This document shows, piece by piece, positions 12,501 to 18,915 of a DNA stretch of 64,000 bases. Location: assembly GCA_029059705.1 (NCBI GenBank), contig JAIDVM010000031.1, positions 1-64,000 of the forward strand. The letters run 5' to 3'. A program made the position numbers and the translations under genes. Below the pieces are notes generated by a model, which ran no database searches, was not told the origin of the DNA, and saw only the letters and a list, made by a program, of their open reading frames with translations. The DNA is from Clostridia bacterium (GTDB lineage Bacteria; Bacillota; Clostridia; Christensenellales; Borkfalkiaceae). Positions within the stretch are counted from its first letter, which is position 1. The number at the start of each line of letters is the position of its first letter.

Positions 12501-15500
12501 CGGGCGAGCTTCCCAAGGGCATAACAGGCGTAAGGTACGAATATTACCAAAACGGCAAGCTCGTGTCCGCTAACGGCGTGCGCGAAGCGGGCGAATATAC
12601 CGTAAGGGCAATCTTCACGGTAGACGGCAACTACAACGAGATAACCGAAGAATACACGGCTATCCTCAAAATAACGCAGGCGGAAATAGACATCAGCGGC
12701 GTAACGTTCGACGCAAACAAAACGCTCGTTTACAACGGCGGGCAGCAGCCCGTGTTCGTAATGGGCGACGCAATAGGCGTTGAACGCGTAGACTACGACT
12801 ATTACGAATACAGCGAAAGCGCAACCGACCACCGCGGGGCAAAGCTTAACGGCTATCCCCAAAACGTCGGCAAATACGTTGTAATCGCAAAGTTCGTCGC
12901 GGCTGAAAACTACACCGCAAACGGCGCGCAAAAGGAAATGGTTCTGGAAATAACGAGGGCGGAGCTTACCGTTGTCATTACTAACAAAACCACGGTTTAC
13001 GGCACGGCGGCACCCGCGCTCGGCGCAAACGATTACACCGTTTCGGGGCTTTTGGGCGCCGACGACAAGAGCGTAATCGGCTCGTTGTCGCTCTCGTATG
13101 AAAATTACGGCGGCGCTTCGGCGGACGCAAAGTCTTACGTAATTTCCGCAAGCGAAGGCGCGGCGTTCAACGTTGCCAACTATTCGGTAAAGGTAATTAA
13201 CGGCACGCTCACGGTAACCGGATACTTCATTAACGCAAACGAAGTTAAGTGGTACGACGACAACAGCGGCGCAAATTTACAAACCTATATTTACAGCTAC
13301 GACGGCTCGGCTCACACGCCTTACGCGGTTGCTATAATCAACGGCACAACCGTTGAGCTTACCGTTGCGGTAAGCGGCGGCGACGGCGTATCCGTTGGCA
13401 GCTATCTTGCAACGGTTACGGGCGCAAGCGGCAACGCAAATTATGAGGTCGCGGCGGATATCAACTGCGCGTTCGTAATAATGCAGCAGCCCCCCGTAAA
13501 CTACGAAGTGGTTTGGACTAACACGCAGTTCGTTTACGACGGCCAGCCGCACGTTCCCACGGCAAGCTATTTCGACGGAACTTCGATAGTAACCGTAGAC
13601 CCCGCCGACGTTACCATAAGCGACGGCAAGGGCGGCACGGCGGCAATCAACGCAGGCGAATACACCGCAACCGTAACGGTTGAAGGCAATACCGTAAGCA
13701 CAACGTTTACCGTATCTCCCAAAAAGGTTTCGGTAATAATAGGCGAAGTTCAAACCGTTTACGGCACGGCTCCCGATTTAAGCAACGTAAGCTTTGATTG
13801 CGACGGCGCCGACAGAGCCAACATAGAAGCGGATATCCGCTTCGTCTGCACGGTTCCCGTAACCGCAAACGTAGGCACCTACGCAAACGCTATCGAGGGC
13901 TACTACCCCGCGGGCGGCAACTACGAAGTTATATTCACAAACGGCGCGCTGCGCATAAGCAAAGCCCGCCTCGATACCTCCGGCATAGAGTTCGAAGACG
14001 CAACGGTAACCTACGACGGCAAAAAACACGCGGTAACGCCCACAAGCTTACCCGCAGGTTTAAGCGCTCATGTTTCCTATTACACCAGCGAAAGCGGCTG
14101 GAGCTACGATATCGACGGCGTAAGTGCGGCAGGCGTTTACACGGTAACGGTTGTTCTCGTGCTTGACGAAAGCATAGCGGGCAACTACGAACCGGTAACG
14201 GGCATGACGGGCACGCTTAAAATCAATCCCGCAATCTTAACCGTTACGGCAAAATCCAACGCGATAACCTACGGCGAAGCTCCCGCACCGCATGCGGACG
14301 GCGTAACCATAACGGGCTTCGTAAACGGCGAGGACGTAAGCGTTCTCAAAGGCAAACTCGATTATGCCTTCAACTACAACGTTGGCGGCAGCGTCGGCGC
14401 CTACAGCATAACGCCTTCCGGCTTGCATGCCGACAACTACGAAATTAAATTCGTAAGCGGCGTTTTAACGGTAAACAAGCGCGTTGTAACCATCAGCTGG
14501 TACAAGGACAGCAGCCTGTCCGAAAGCGGCGAATTCCGCTATACCTACGACGGCGCAACCGAATTCAAACCCCACGCAGTGGCGGGCAACCTCTACGGCA
14601 ACGACAGCGCGTCGCTCACGGTAAGCGGCGGACAAATCAACGCGGGGCTTAAATATCTTGCAACCGTAACCAAAATTTCCAACAATAACTACGCGTTGCC
14701 TTCCGACGGCAGTCAAAGCGTAAGCTTCGATATTTTGCCGAGGAGCAACGTAATAGTCTGGGAGAACACGGAGTTTATCTATAACGGGTTAAGGCAGGCC
14801 CCCGGCGCGTACTATTTCGACGCCGACGGCAAACAGCAGCCCTTAACCGTAACGGTAAACGGCTATCCCCAGCAGGCGGGCGAATACGTTGCAACCGCAA
14901 CCGCTCCCGCGGGCGTAACTCTCACGGGCGACACTACGAGAAAGTTCGTAATCAAGCCCAGGGAAATCACAATCGAAATCCTTTCGGTAACCGAAACCTA
15001 CAAGCGTTTGCCCCAGTTCGACCAAAGCGGTTGGAGGTACGTAGGCGACGCAACAATTACCGACGGCAATTACATCAGCCTTATTTGCCCCATCACCTCG
15101 ATGATAGACCCCGACGCGGGCACTTACCCCATAACAGGCGTATGCACCAGCAGCAACTACAAGGTAACGTGGATTAACGGCACTTACACTATAGTCCGTC
15201 AGGAAATCCCCGTTCCCGCTCCCGCAAGCAAGGCGTACACGGGCGCAACGCTCGTTGCCGATTTGGAACACAGCGATATGTACAGCGTAATCCAAAACCT
15301 TGGCGGAGTTGCGGTGGGTAAATACGCGGTAACCTTCGCGCTCAACGCGGCGTATGCGCGCAACTACAAGTGGGCGGGCACCGAAGAATACTACATCACG
15401 GTAGACTTCGAAATCACCCGCGCAGTCAACGAGTTTACAAAGCCCTTCGAAATGAACTGGACGGTAGACACCGCCGACACTACTTTGGGCAAAAACGAAC

Positions 15501-17707
15501 CCGAAGCTGCGTTCGGCACTCCCGTAATCGCATTCTATTACGACGAAGGCTGCACGCGCGTTGCCGAAGAAAGCTACATCTTAGGCTCGGCAACCCCCGG
15601 CATGACATTCTGGGTAAAGGTAACCGTAGACGGCACCGAAAACTACACGGGGCTCGAATTCAAGCACTCGATACTCATAGTAGGCGACAGGGCGCTCGCG
15701 CTCAATTGGGAAACCTTCTCGGCGGTTTACGACGGCCGCGAACACGCTCCCAAAGCTTACGTCAATATCGAAGGCAGAAAGGTTTACTTAAAGGTAGAGG
15801 TAGACCGCAAGGCTGTTCACGCGGGCGAATACACCGCAACGGCAATATTCGAAGCGGAAGACGGCACAAGCCTCGAAGGCTACAAGCTTCACGAAGGCGC
15901 GCCCTCGGCGGATAAGGAAATAAGGTTTACCATTTCCCCTTGCGAAGTGCGCGTGGAAATAGGCGACATTTTAGACAGAGTTTACGGCACGCCTTTCGTA
16001 AACGCGGATATGCTTCTCAGCAAAAACGTTTACGGCACGGTGGTTGCGGGCGACAATCTCGGCATTAAATTTACCACCGAGTTCACCGAAGTAAACGGTT
16101 ACGTTCCCGTTGGCAAATACGCAATTACGGGCAGCTGGAACAACACCGACTACAACGTAATCTTCTTCGGCAATTGGGAAGGCGACGAATTCCACCAGGC
16201 GCAGACTGCGGGCGTATACAGCGTTATTCCCGCGGACATAACGGTTAAAAAGTCGGGCAGCGAATGGTTCGACCAGGACGACGTTTACGATAAAAACCAG
16301 CCCTCGCTCGTATCGCTTGCAAAGCGCAACGACGACGACACCGAATACGTAAACATTGCCTTAAAGGGCGACAAGAGCGCAAAAGCCACCATAACCTACA
16401 GCTTCCTTTACGAGTACGACGACGGCAAGGTTATGACCGACGAAATGATTAAAAGCTTCATCGTCGAAGGCAACACTGCAGTGCCCGAAATAAGGCAGGC
16501 GGGCGATTGGGTAATCTATTACCGCATAACCGAACAAAACCACAACGTAAAATACGGGCAATGGGTGGTAAGAATCCGTAAAAACACCGAATTCATAGTG
16601 GTAAGCTTTAAAAAGGCGTTCACCACGCAATACGGCGACACGGTATTCGGCACCGACTTAATGCCCCAGCTCATTGATACCGAAGGCAACAGCGAATATT
16701 TAGAGCTTGGCAACGGCTTAGAGGGCATTACGTTATTGCAACTTCGCAAAATCGCGCGCGCTTACGCTTACGAAGACGTAACAAGCAACATGGGCTTCGT
16801 CGGCAGCAGCACGGCGGCAGGCAAGTATTGCATAAGGTTTGTAATCCGCGACGAATACGCCGAAGAATACGACGGCGTTGAGTTCAAATACAGCGACAGC
16901 AACGACAAGGCGGACACCAACCTCGACAAATACGAAGTAACCCGCCGCGAATTAACCCTCGAATGGGGCGAAACGTCGTTCACCTACGACGGCGCGGGGC
17001 ACGTTCCCACGGCAACGCTCAAAGGGCTTGTCGGCGGCGAGGCGGTCGAACTCAACAACATCGTTTTGGGCGAAGCCAACACCTTGCAGCTTAAAAACGG
17101 CGACGTAATGAACGTAACGGTAAGCCTTTATCAGGGCGCAAACACTTCAAGCGCGGGCGCGTTCATTTTAAGGGCCGAGATAGACAACGCCAACTACGAG
17201 TTAAAGCTCGGCTCAATCGTAACGGTAAACGTTGCAAAGCGCGCCTTGGAAATCGTTTGGGGCGAAACCTCGTTTAATTACGACGGCGCAAGCCACATTC
17301 CCACCGCAACCATAAAGGGCTTCGCGGGCGGCGAAGAAATTACCTTAAACGATATCGTCATCGGCGAAGTAAGGGAAATAACCCTTTCAAGCGGCGAAGT
17401 CGTTAAAATCCGCGTAACGCTCATCAGCGGCAGCGACACAACAAACGGCAACTATGGCTTAAGGGTAGAAGTGGTAGACAGCGGCGATTACGAGCTGCAA
17501 AACGGCTCGGTAATAACCGTCACCATCACCGATAACAGCAAAGTGGCGCTTCCCAACTGGGCAATCTACGCAATAGCAGGCGCGGCGGCGTTTGCAGTAC
17601 TGCTGATAATAATCCTTATAGCGGTACTTAAAAAGCGCAAAAAGGCGCAGCATGCTGTTGAAGGCTTAATCGACGAAGACGGCTTCATGGACGATTACGA
17701 AGGCTAA
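539..17707 (+). CDS. Giant secreted membrane-anchored MBG/YDG-repeat surface protein
   Basis: About 5,722 aa. The start at 539 is preferred because GGGG lies about 8 nt upstream, whereas the earlier in-frame ATG at 485 has no ribosome site. The N-terminus is a basic stretch (RKNKR) then a long hydrophobic signal segment ending near SFANA. Next come two right-handed beta-helix regions (nt about 950-1650 and 2100-2640) with GGG-I-Y and NGG-Y-SGN type coils. A YDG-type domain (KVYDGTTAATV, nt about 3130-3380) follows, then a long series of MBG-like beta modules recognised by YDG..H, NAGEYTV and LTVKAND...YGD motifs. The C-terminus has one membrane helix and a basic tail (KKRKKAQ), with no LPXTG. 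A terminator follows directly. Such architecture is known from adhesins and surface fibres; an adhesive or stalk role is inference. Codon use changes along the gene, and a higher-order repeat is present (see findings). Confidence 0.9.
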   Translation: MFNNFNCTGNGSRSIFGILRKNKRNLLLAFLCAVLSVCAIFACSLMAVNSFANAEEPSPQAGSADVVSYRISGTCAQMEAGWVAAVKRSVETKSQVKIILGNDWNAATHADFKTALGTTNGYFSYGAIYIDTGMDIIVDLNGYKLNRGLSASNYYINGRVIYAHNGKLTIEDSSEAKSGAITGGATGDGVTNNSSHGNGGGIYVAYATVIFNSGNITGNSAKLGGGVGNSVQNGGYFIMNGGYVSGNKAVIGGGLHGYMNVELHGGVVSENTGNGIYVDTTCHFKMTGGSIINNTGSGIQVHVGNTDMTMSGGTISGNSGWGIHVTNDKVAGSSTSPTFGMTISGGSITNNKAGGITTLRLAQYKFSGSPKIYNNGGTGNLVMATSTDTAPVISGKLTTGAYIGVTGFASNPTAQVFATGYTAAGNAAADVSRYFFADNKSYKINLNANGSLQLATGGTTSSLASAWTTAVNNSGTFKMTSNWVATANSTFTTSFNGASDTVTTTSTPFRYGALNVPSGKTVTLDLNGYTLDRALTKTQSEGRIMTVYGTLIIKDSSGNNGGTMTGAYSTNTNGSIYVANGAKLTLQSGTISGNTIRNGGAVVIAGNGTFTMTGGVIRNNIATTNGGGVYLENGTFTMTGGEIKQNTATYDSSTSAGGLGGGVYLSSGTLSLSNTAKIHDNFTTTSVATSNVYLPSGKTITIGGALNSGFNVGVTMAAKTGTFTTGYGTANSAKNPWDYFTSDNGSYEVSSTGTGTSKQATLGLLIDVPSAPAGLTFNGSVQEIISNYNTQYIASYTVSATYETGTTKTITVTTPTVDGMFIKARDAADYRITFKLKSGYSWKTTKTAADVTVTATINKKTITAASTAANKVYDGTTAATVTVGTITGNSDGANLTVSATGTFADKNKGTDKNVTVVYTLGGSKATNYTMANKTVKASITAKTITGLAWANDDLTYTGTAQKPTATVGTAQGLCAGDTAFAATVSGEQTNASASDYTATATALANSNYALPAAGTAFLSHTFTIKKAEISVTWSTAAITYSGAAQKPTVTGVNIPATVTGGTKPAAANFTYTITAGGTNAGTANTVKATLASAFTGNFKLVATGSDGVDAAGESVTKNYEIKKAQLTVTVTPNAWVYDMAPHNMIADGYDAKTVDNKTPTFGGGAAVWRYATSTDNGATWSSWSTTMPQLTNVSQGSTKIKVQVEADNHEIYESAVLSVVITPADITSSSITQLAPVTYTGEPQPLTVSGDRKLAISITFANGRTENLVLDKDYEVTYSNTNGGSGDRTNAGTVTVTLRGKGNYDATKTTTTTFVINKAKINLLSWTSPADLHYSGTAKDWTAAAVSTANNIASTYLPVAGTDFTYIYAPVDAGLALVGGKAVNAGNYTVTAELKAGSAYANNFEWDTSVSNVNTRAFKVNKAVINAGDITWDNLKQNYTGTALHPTINMGSVGYATSVDSAAQLTANDFEYTTQTNAGANQSITATLKEGAAKNFTFSAADEGSASITTRDFEIAAAAITLSITDLAALAYIGIYDGEKHGAMKNYLDKVVLKHTRDESSVKWYFTYDNLGTGTEVWSNTLPEVTNVSDSRTIHFKVEADNHTAYIGSTDIKITPKDVTVTANSIAVTGKTYDGNANVAHADVDVSGVQFSWYHSGDELGIEFTDATYADRNAATGKTVTVSGISLVGAAAGNYNLTDTAAISTATITPLKVVIEWYHDQIDDAHKGLDASYEKGVEHVALAVIANKKNAADTDRLDVSFVTAGTVAIDKADYPVRVNSEITNASGNYTLEGVDLSAVLKVKGSGFLIYREEDPEISKLVYDGTEKLPVLYYTDNDGKKVYLTTAAYESYTVVSTDGAEVVGGKSINAGAYRATIELSQTYDWSGSISGSADSLVRSFTYTIEKATVAGLAVKGEDGVTANGGNVFTATYTKGKVQILGADWSNITVNGTALANLSEDVKNAFFNADGSVKGIEAVVYYDGTTAQRENANESGYAVEVRFNVNGNFNAISSLSATLIILRREVDISGAAFQGDGFTGLTTAYDGSFKKVKVVGLPEGVTANITYYLGTESKGTDGVQAIGNYTVRATFNYDSANYKLVNTAGGSEITVIDDALKITAKGIDLSGVQLVGDTTGTGGITYDGSVHKVIAANVPDGVTGVEYVYKKNGEELAAEGVKDAGEYTVEITFKVDPNYGDDVTAHAEIRINPAPLTITANDVTVSYGDAPTDNGATFTGLVSGDGASLFTLAYEYKNKQGGNYDFYAGVGEYVVEVRVASSSTDNYTITSEAGKLNVKKREIKVSWQNSSTDGNTSFEYVYSGSEFKPYARVTNAVNGDVLTLVISGGQTNAALNCVAKVVGITGLKADNYALPVVDLTQTFNVLPKPRTGVIVWDESEYYYNGQAQAPKAYYFENETDRVPKELTVTTNVSAVGVGKYTATASLGTNYDLKGETTKEFEIKARKVFIEIDDASVKFSNDIDLSVLTWSYVAGSDEFVSGDAYTISFDCGSITAKGKYAIVGKFTSNNAKNYEVSFVGSWISHDDKNGRCGTLTVTEGTYDVNGITFTGTEVTYDGQPHGITVKGLPEGVEVASITYVKDGKIYAAEDVIKVGEYTVEITYKSTNPNFTALTGATATLTIKKAALTVKANDNTITYGDEPVSAGVSYSGWVNGESEALNGIISGALQYVYTYAKYGNVGSYRIDVVEGCILSENYEITFIPGTLTVVARELSVEWFKDGNHNADELKYIYDDGNPAKEYAPVAVIMGGVVNGDSVSVTVKGAQSKIGVNYTATAVTDNANYVVRAADATVKFSVIPSAKYTVIWDNSEITYNKSEHKPAAIYFDEAGNQHAVDPENVIITSGDGVNAGNHVVSIKAGTTAQDGKPLTWEAFGYEILPAKVTVQIAPATSTVEYGKVLAWKDALGSADWTVTSGTVYGGDSLQLTFKVAADNSSGVGVYAVTAESGNNNYSVTFIDGTVTVEKAEVVMNAAVTGAFGTTPVVHTAGYNGATREVKISGELPAGITGVSYEYYLGGKLISSYGVKNAGEYTVKAIFTTDGNHKVTGEYTATLKITAKAVGSITMPATKTVTYDGLAHALLLSGDSEAVKEVKFTYTGAKYGAVTEAVNADVYTVTAVISFNENYDASGLAGYNAATGEVTLTGTLTINKATLTVKANDGSAEYGEAAKTYGYEITGFVGGESAADESVIKVTNVTYGFNTGKNVAGTDAGEYKNEITVTLSYTSNNYEVAYATVGGTYTVTPKTINSADVTWYDKEGGTAGVEFTYNYDNGKTFLPVAVYKDSGITLVVSGAQSVAGDNYTAKVVDITGANAKNYALPVVDIKVSFSITNEPVVEYEVIWDNVTHVYDNTEYKPTAYYYDGNAKVEIPAGDITVSGGSAINAGTYTASVNANLNGKTLTNTSMAFTISKRSVYIRISDASSRYGETPNMGAVSWKYEYANDAERQFLAGEKYTITFTCGATSSSSVGKYAISGHFVSGNAKNYDVIFVGSYVSANAAENGKFGTLTIDKAVYDMTKVTFVGVEVTYDGLAHGVTLSGLPVGLTADNYECTYASASGWSVAGAVNAGVYNVTVTFKGLDTENYEPVEPLTTTLTIKKASLVITANDHTVTYGDAASANGVSYVGFATANGVTETESVLKGQLTFAYSYTKGDSAGSYRITPSGLSSDNYEITFRAGTLTVDKKTVTVKWYYDSTRGDQPLEYRYDNGKLFAPVAVAEGLLAGDSAEITVSGAQGAVGVNITATASAISNPNYKLPADGSEKTTFSILPTRDNYVIWDNTRFVYDATSHKPTAFYIDANGVQQPIPADKISVDGGDAIDAKEGYYLAAIDEVYYNSLNLAGDRQFRFYVDPLEIEIEILGQTATYGNVSGAAQNAWKYAGANKFLAGVNQPIPAGSTLEYLNFFAEVGNQTPIGEYAITLVCGSGNYRVTYVRGTLTITKATVQMTEAVTGVFDNGTTASAANTHNYNGQTFKVEITGELPKGITGVRYEYYQNGKLVSANGVREAGEYTVRAIFTVDGNYNEITEEYTAILKITQAEIDISGVTFDANKTLVYNGGQQPVFVMGDAIGVERVDYDYYEYSESATDHRGAKLNGYPQNVGKYVVIAKFVAAENYTANGAQKEMVLEITRAELTVVITNKTTVYGTAAPALGANDYTVSGLLGADDKSVIGSLSLSYENYGGASADAKSYVISASEGAAFNVANYSVKVINGTLTVTGYFINANEVKWYDDNSGANLQTYIYSYDGSAHTPYAVAIINGTTVELTVAVSGGDGVSVGSYLATVTGASGNANYEVAADINCAFVIMQQPPVNYEVVWTNTQFVYDGQPHVPTASYFDGTSIVTVDPADVTISDGKGGTAAINAGEYTATVTVEGNTVSTTFTVSPKKVSVIIGEVQTVYGTAPDLSNVSFDCDGADRANIEADIRFVCTVPVTANVGTYANAIEGYYPAGGNYEVIFTNGALRISKARLDTSGIEFEDATVTYDGKKHAVTPTSLPAGLSAHVSYYTSESGWSYDIDGVSAAGVYTVTVVLVLDESIAGNYEPVTGMTGTLKINPAILTVTAKSNAITYGEAPAPHADGVTITGFVNGEDVSVLKGKLDYAFNYNVGGSVGAYSITPSGLHADNYEIKFVSGVLTVNKRVVTISWYKDSSLSESGEFRYTYDGATEFKPHAVAGNLYGNDSASLTVSGGQINAGLKYLATVTKISNNNYALPSDGSQSVSFDILPRSNVIVWENTEFIYNGLRQAPGAYYFDADGKQQPLTVTVNGYPQQAGEYVATATAPAGVTLTGDTTRKFVIKPREITIEILSVTETYKRLPQFDQSGWRYVGDATITDGNYISLICPITSMIDPDAGTYPITGVCTSSNYKVTWINGTYTIVRQEIPVPAPASKAYTGATLVADLEHSDMYSVIQNLGGVAVGKYAVTFALNAAYARNYKWAGTEEYYITVDFEITRAVNEFTKPFEMNWTVDTADTTLGKNEPEAAFGTPVIAFYYDEGCTRVAEESYILGSATPGMTFWVKVTVDGTENYTGLEFKHSILIVGDRALALNWETFSAVYDGREHAPKAYVNIEGRKVYLKVEVDRKAVHAGEYTATAIFEAEDGTSLEGYKLHEGAPSADKEIRFTISPCEVRVEIGDILDRVYGTPFVNADMLLSKNVYGTVVAGDNLGIKFTTEFTEVNGYVPVGKYAITGSWNNTDYNVIFFGNWEGDEFHQAQTAGVYSVIPADITVKKSGSEWFDQDDVYDKNQPSLVSLAKRNDDDTEYVNIALKGDKSAKATITYSFLYEYDDGKVMTDEMIKSFIVEGNTAVPEIRQAGDWVIYYRITEQNHNVKYGQWVVRIRKNTEFIVVSFKKAFTTQYGDTVFGTDLMPQLIDTEGNSEYLELGNGLEGITLLQLRKIARAYAYEDVTSNMGFVGSSTAAGKYCIRFVIRDEYAEEYDGVEFKYSDSNDKADTNLDKYEVTRRELTLEWGETSFTYDGAGHVPTATLKGLVGGEAVELNNIVLGEANTLQLKNGDVMNVTVSLYQGANTSSAGAFILRAEIDNANYELKLGSIVTVNVAKRALEIVWGETSFNYDGASHIPTATIKGFAGGEEITLNDIVIGEVREITLSSGEVVKIRVTLISGSDTTNGNYGLRVEVVDSGDYELQNGSVITVTITDNSKVALPNWAIYAIAGAAAFAVLLIIILIAVLKKRKKAQHAVEGLIDEDGFMDDYEG

Positions 17708-17725
17708 TATTTTACAGTAACTCAG

Positions 17726-17757
17726 GGCTTCCCCGAAAACAAAGGGGAAGCCTTTTT
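17726..17757 (+). terminator. Intrinsic terminator of the giant surface gene
   Basis: Stem GGCTTCCCC (17726-17734) / GGGGAAGCC (17744-17752) followed by TTTTT, 18 nt after the stop codon of the giant gene. The -35 box of apbE starts 2 nt further on. Confidence 0.9.
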
Positions 17758-17758
17758 C

Positions 17759-17787
17759 TTGCAAAGTTAAAAGTTTTGCGGTATAAT
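17759..17787 (+). promoter_or_regulatory. Sigma-A promoter of apbE, leaderless geometry
   Basis: TTGCAA (17759-17764), a 17-nt spacer and a perfect TATAAT (17782-17787). Counting the -10 box as -12 to -7 puts +1 at 17794, the A of the apbE ATG. No Shine-Dalgarno sequence is present. Confidence 0.75.
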
Positions 17788-17793
17788 AAAATC

Positions 17794-18915
17794 ATGAAAA
17801 AGCTTTATGCGGCAATTTTAAGCGTTTTAATAGCTTTCACCGTGTTAATCTGCGGGTGCGGGACAAGCATTCCCAACCCGTTCTTTTTCAACGCCATGCA
17901 CGCGGACGTAACCGTAACCGCCCACGGCAAAACGGACGCGGATTTTAAAAATTTCTGCGTGGAAATAAAAGAAACGCTTTCCGCAATCGAGGCTTCGGTT
18001 TCGGCAACCGACCAAAACTCTTACGTTTCGAAATTCAACCGCGCGGCTGCGGGCGAAAAAGTTCAGCTCGACAAGTGCGCATATGATATTCTGTCGCTCG
18101 CAAAGCAGGCTTACGAAATAACGGAAGGCTTTTATAACCCCGCCGTTTATTACAGCGTGCAGGCGTTTACAAAAGATAAAAACGCGCCTTTCACGCCCCC
18201 CGCAACCGAGGTCACCGACAAATACAAACAGCTTGCCGACATGTTCGGCGAGCTTGAATTAATCGTCGAAAACGGCGCATATTACGCGGTTAAACCGAAT
18301 TTCACGGTGGAAATCAACGGCGAAACTTATTCCATTAAGCTCGATTTGGGCGGGATAGCAAAGGGCTACGCCGCAAATGTAATAAACGCGCTGTTTGCAA
18401 AACACGGCTACGAAACCGGTTACGTAAATCTGGGCGGCAGCAGCATAGTATGCAAAAGCTCAAAGTCGGGCGGCGCTTATACCTTGGGCATGACAAATCC
18501 CCGCTCGCCGACGGGCGACAATTATTTAACTACCACACTTCAAAACGACAACCTTTCAACAAGCGGCGATTACCGCAATTACTTCATTCACGAGGGCGTA
18601 AGGTATTGCCACATAATCGACCCTACAACCGCCCGCCCCGTGCAAACGGGCGTTTACACCGCCACGGTAATCGGCGGCGACCCCGCCCTGAACGACGCTT
18701 ACACCACGGCTATTATGACAATGGGCACGCAAAAGGCGGTGGAGTTCATAAACAAAAATCTTTCTTCAAGCCGAGTGTTTTTCGTTTGCGAAGAGGGGAT
18801 AATAACAAACGTTCCGCCCACGGGTTACACCCTTAACAAAAACTGCGGCTACGCCGTAATAAACGAAATTTCGCAGGACGGCAAAATAATTTTGGGTGAT
18901 AATTATGTCGCTTAA
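17794..18915 (+). CDS. apbE: FAD:protein FMN transferase (ApbE), lipoprotein
   Basis: 373 aa. ApbE moves FMN from FAD onto a Thr/Ser of target proteins such as RnfD and RnfG, which are encoded nearby. Visible motifs are a signal peptide with a lipobox ending ICGC (Cys22), the LDLGGIAKGYAAN flavin-binding segment, the STSGDYRNYF segment, HIIDPTT, and a C-terminal DAYTTAIMTMG metal/flavin-site region. Length is normal for the family. An upstream in-frame TTG (17776) is rejected as start because the -10 box would lie inside the gene. The next gene starts inside its last codons, so the two form an operon. The lipoprotein form means it acts outside the membrane, where RnfG has its flavin. Confidence 0.95.
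   Translation: MKKLYAAILSVLIAFTVLICGCGTSIPNPFFFNAMHADVTVTAHGKTDADFKNFCVEIKETLSAIEASVSATDQNSYVSKFNRAAAGEKVQLDKCAYDILSLAKQAYEITEGFYNPAVYYSVQAFTKDKNAPFTPPATEVTDKYKQLADMFGELELIVENGAYYAVKPNFTVEINGETYSIKLDLGGIAKGYAANVINALFAKHGYETGYVNLGGSSIVCKSSKSGGAYTLGMTNPRSPTGDNYLTTTLQNDNLSTSGDYRNYFIHEGVRYCHIIDPTTARPVQTGVYTATVIGGDPALNDAYTTAIMTMGTQKAVEFINKNLSSSRVFFVCEEGIITNVPPTGYTLNKNCGYAVINEISQDGKIILGDNYVA

Noticed and set aside
8759-12931. Long open frames on the minus strand opposite the giant gene (for example 8759-9808 and 11606-12931)
   Set aside because: They are opposite a repeat-rich gene with strong codon bias, lack ribosome sites, are rich in Val/Tyr/Arg/Ala without domain patterns, and appear wherever the repeats recur.
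2850-17700. CRISPR array or tandem DNA repeat in the giant gene
   Set aside because: The periodicity is at protein level with diverged units of 80-540 codons; there are no short identical repeats with regular spacers.
17600-17707. LPXTG sorting signal on the giant protein and on the subtilase
   Set aside because: Both end in a hydrophobic helix and a basic tail, but no LPXTG-like motif precedes the helix; they are better described as membrane-anchored.
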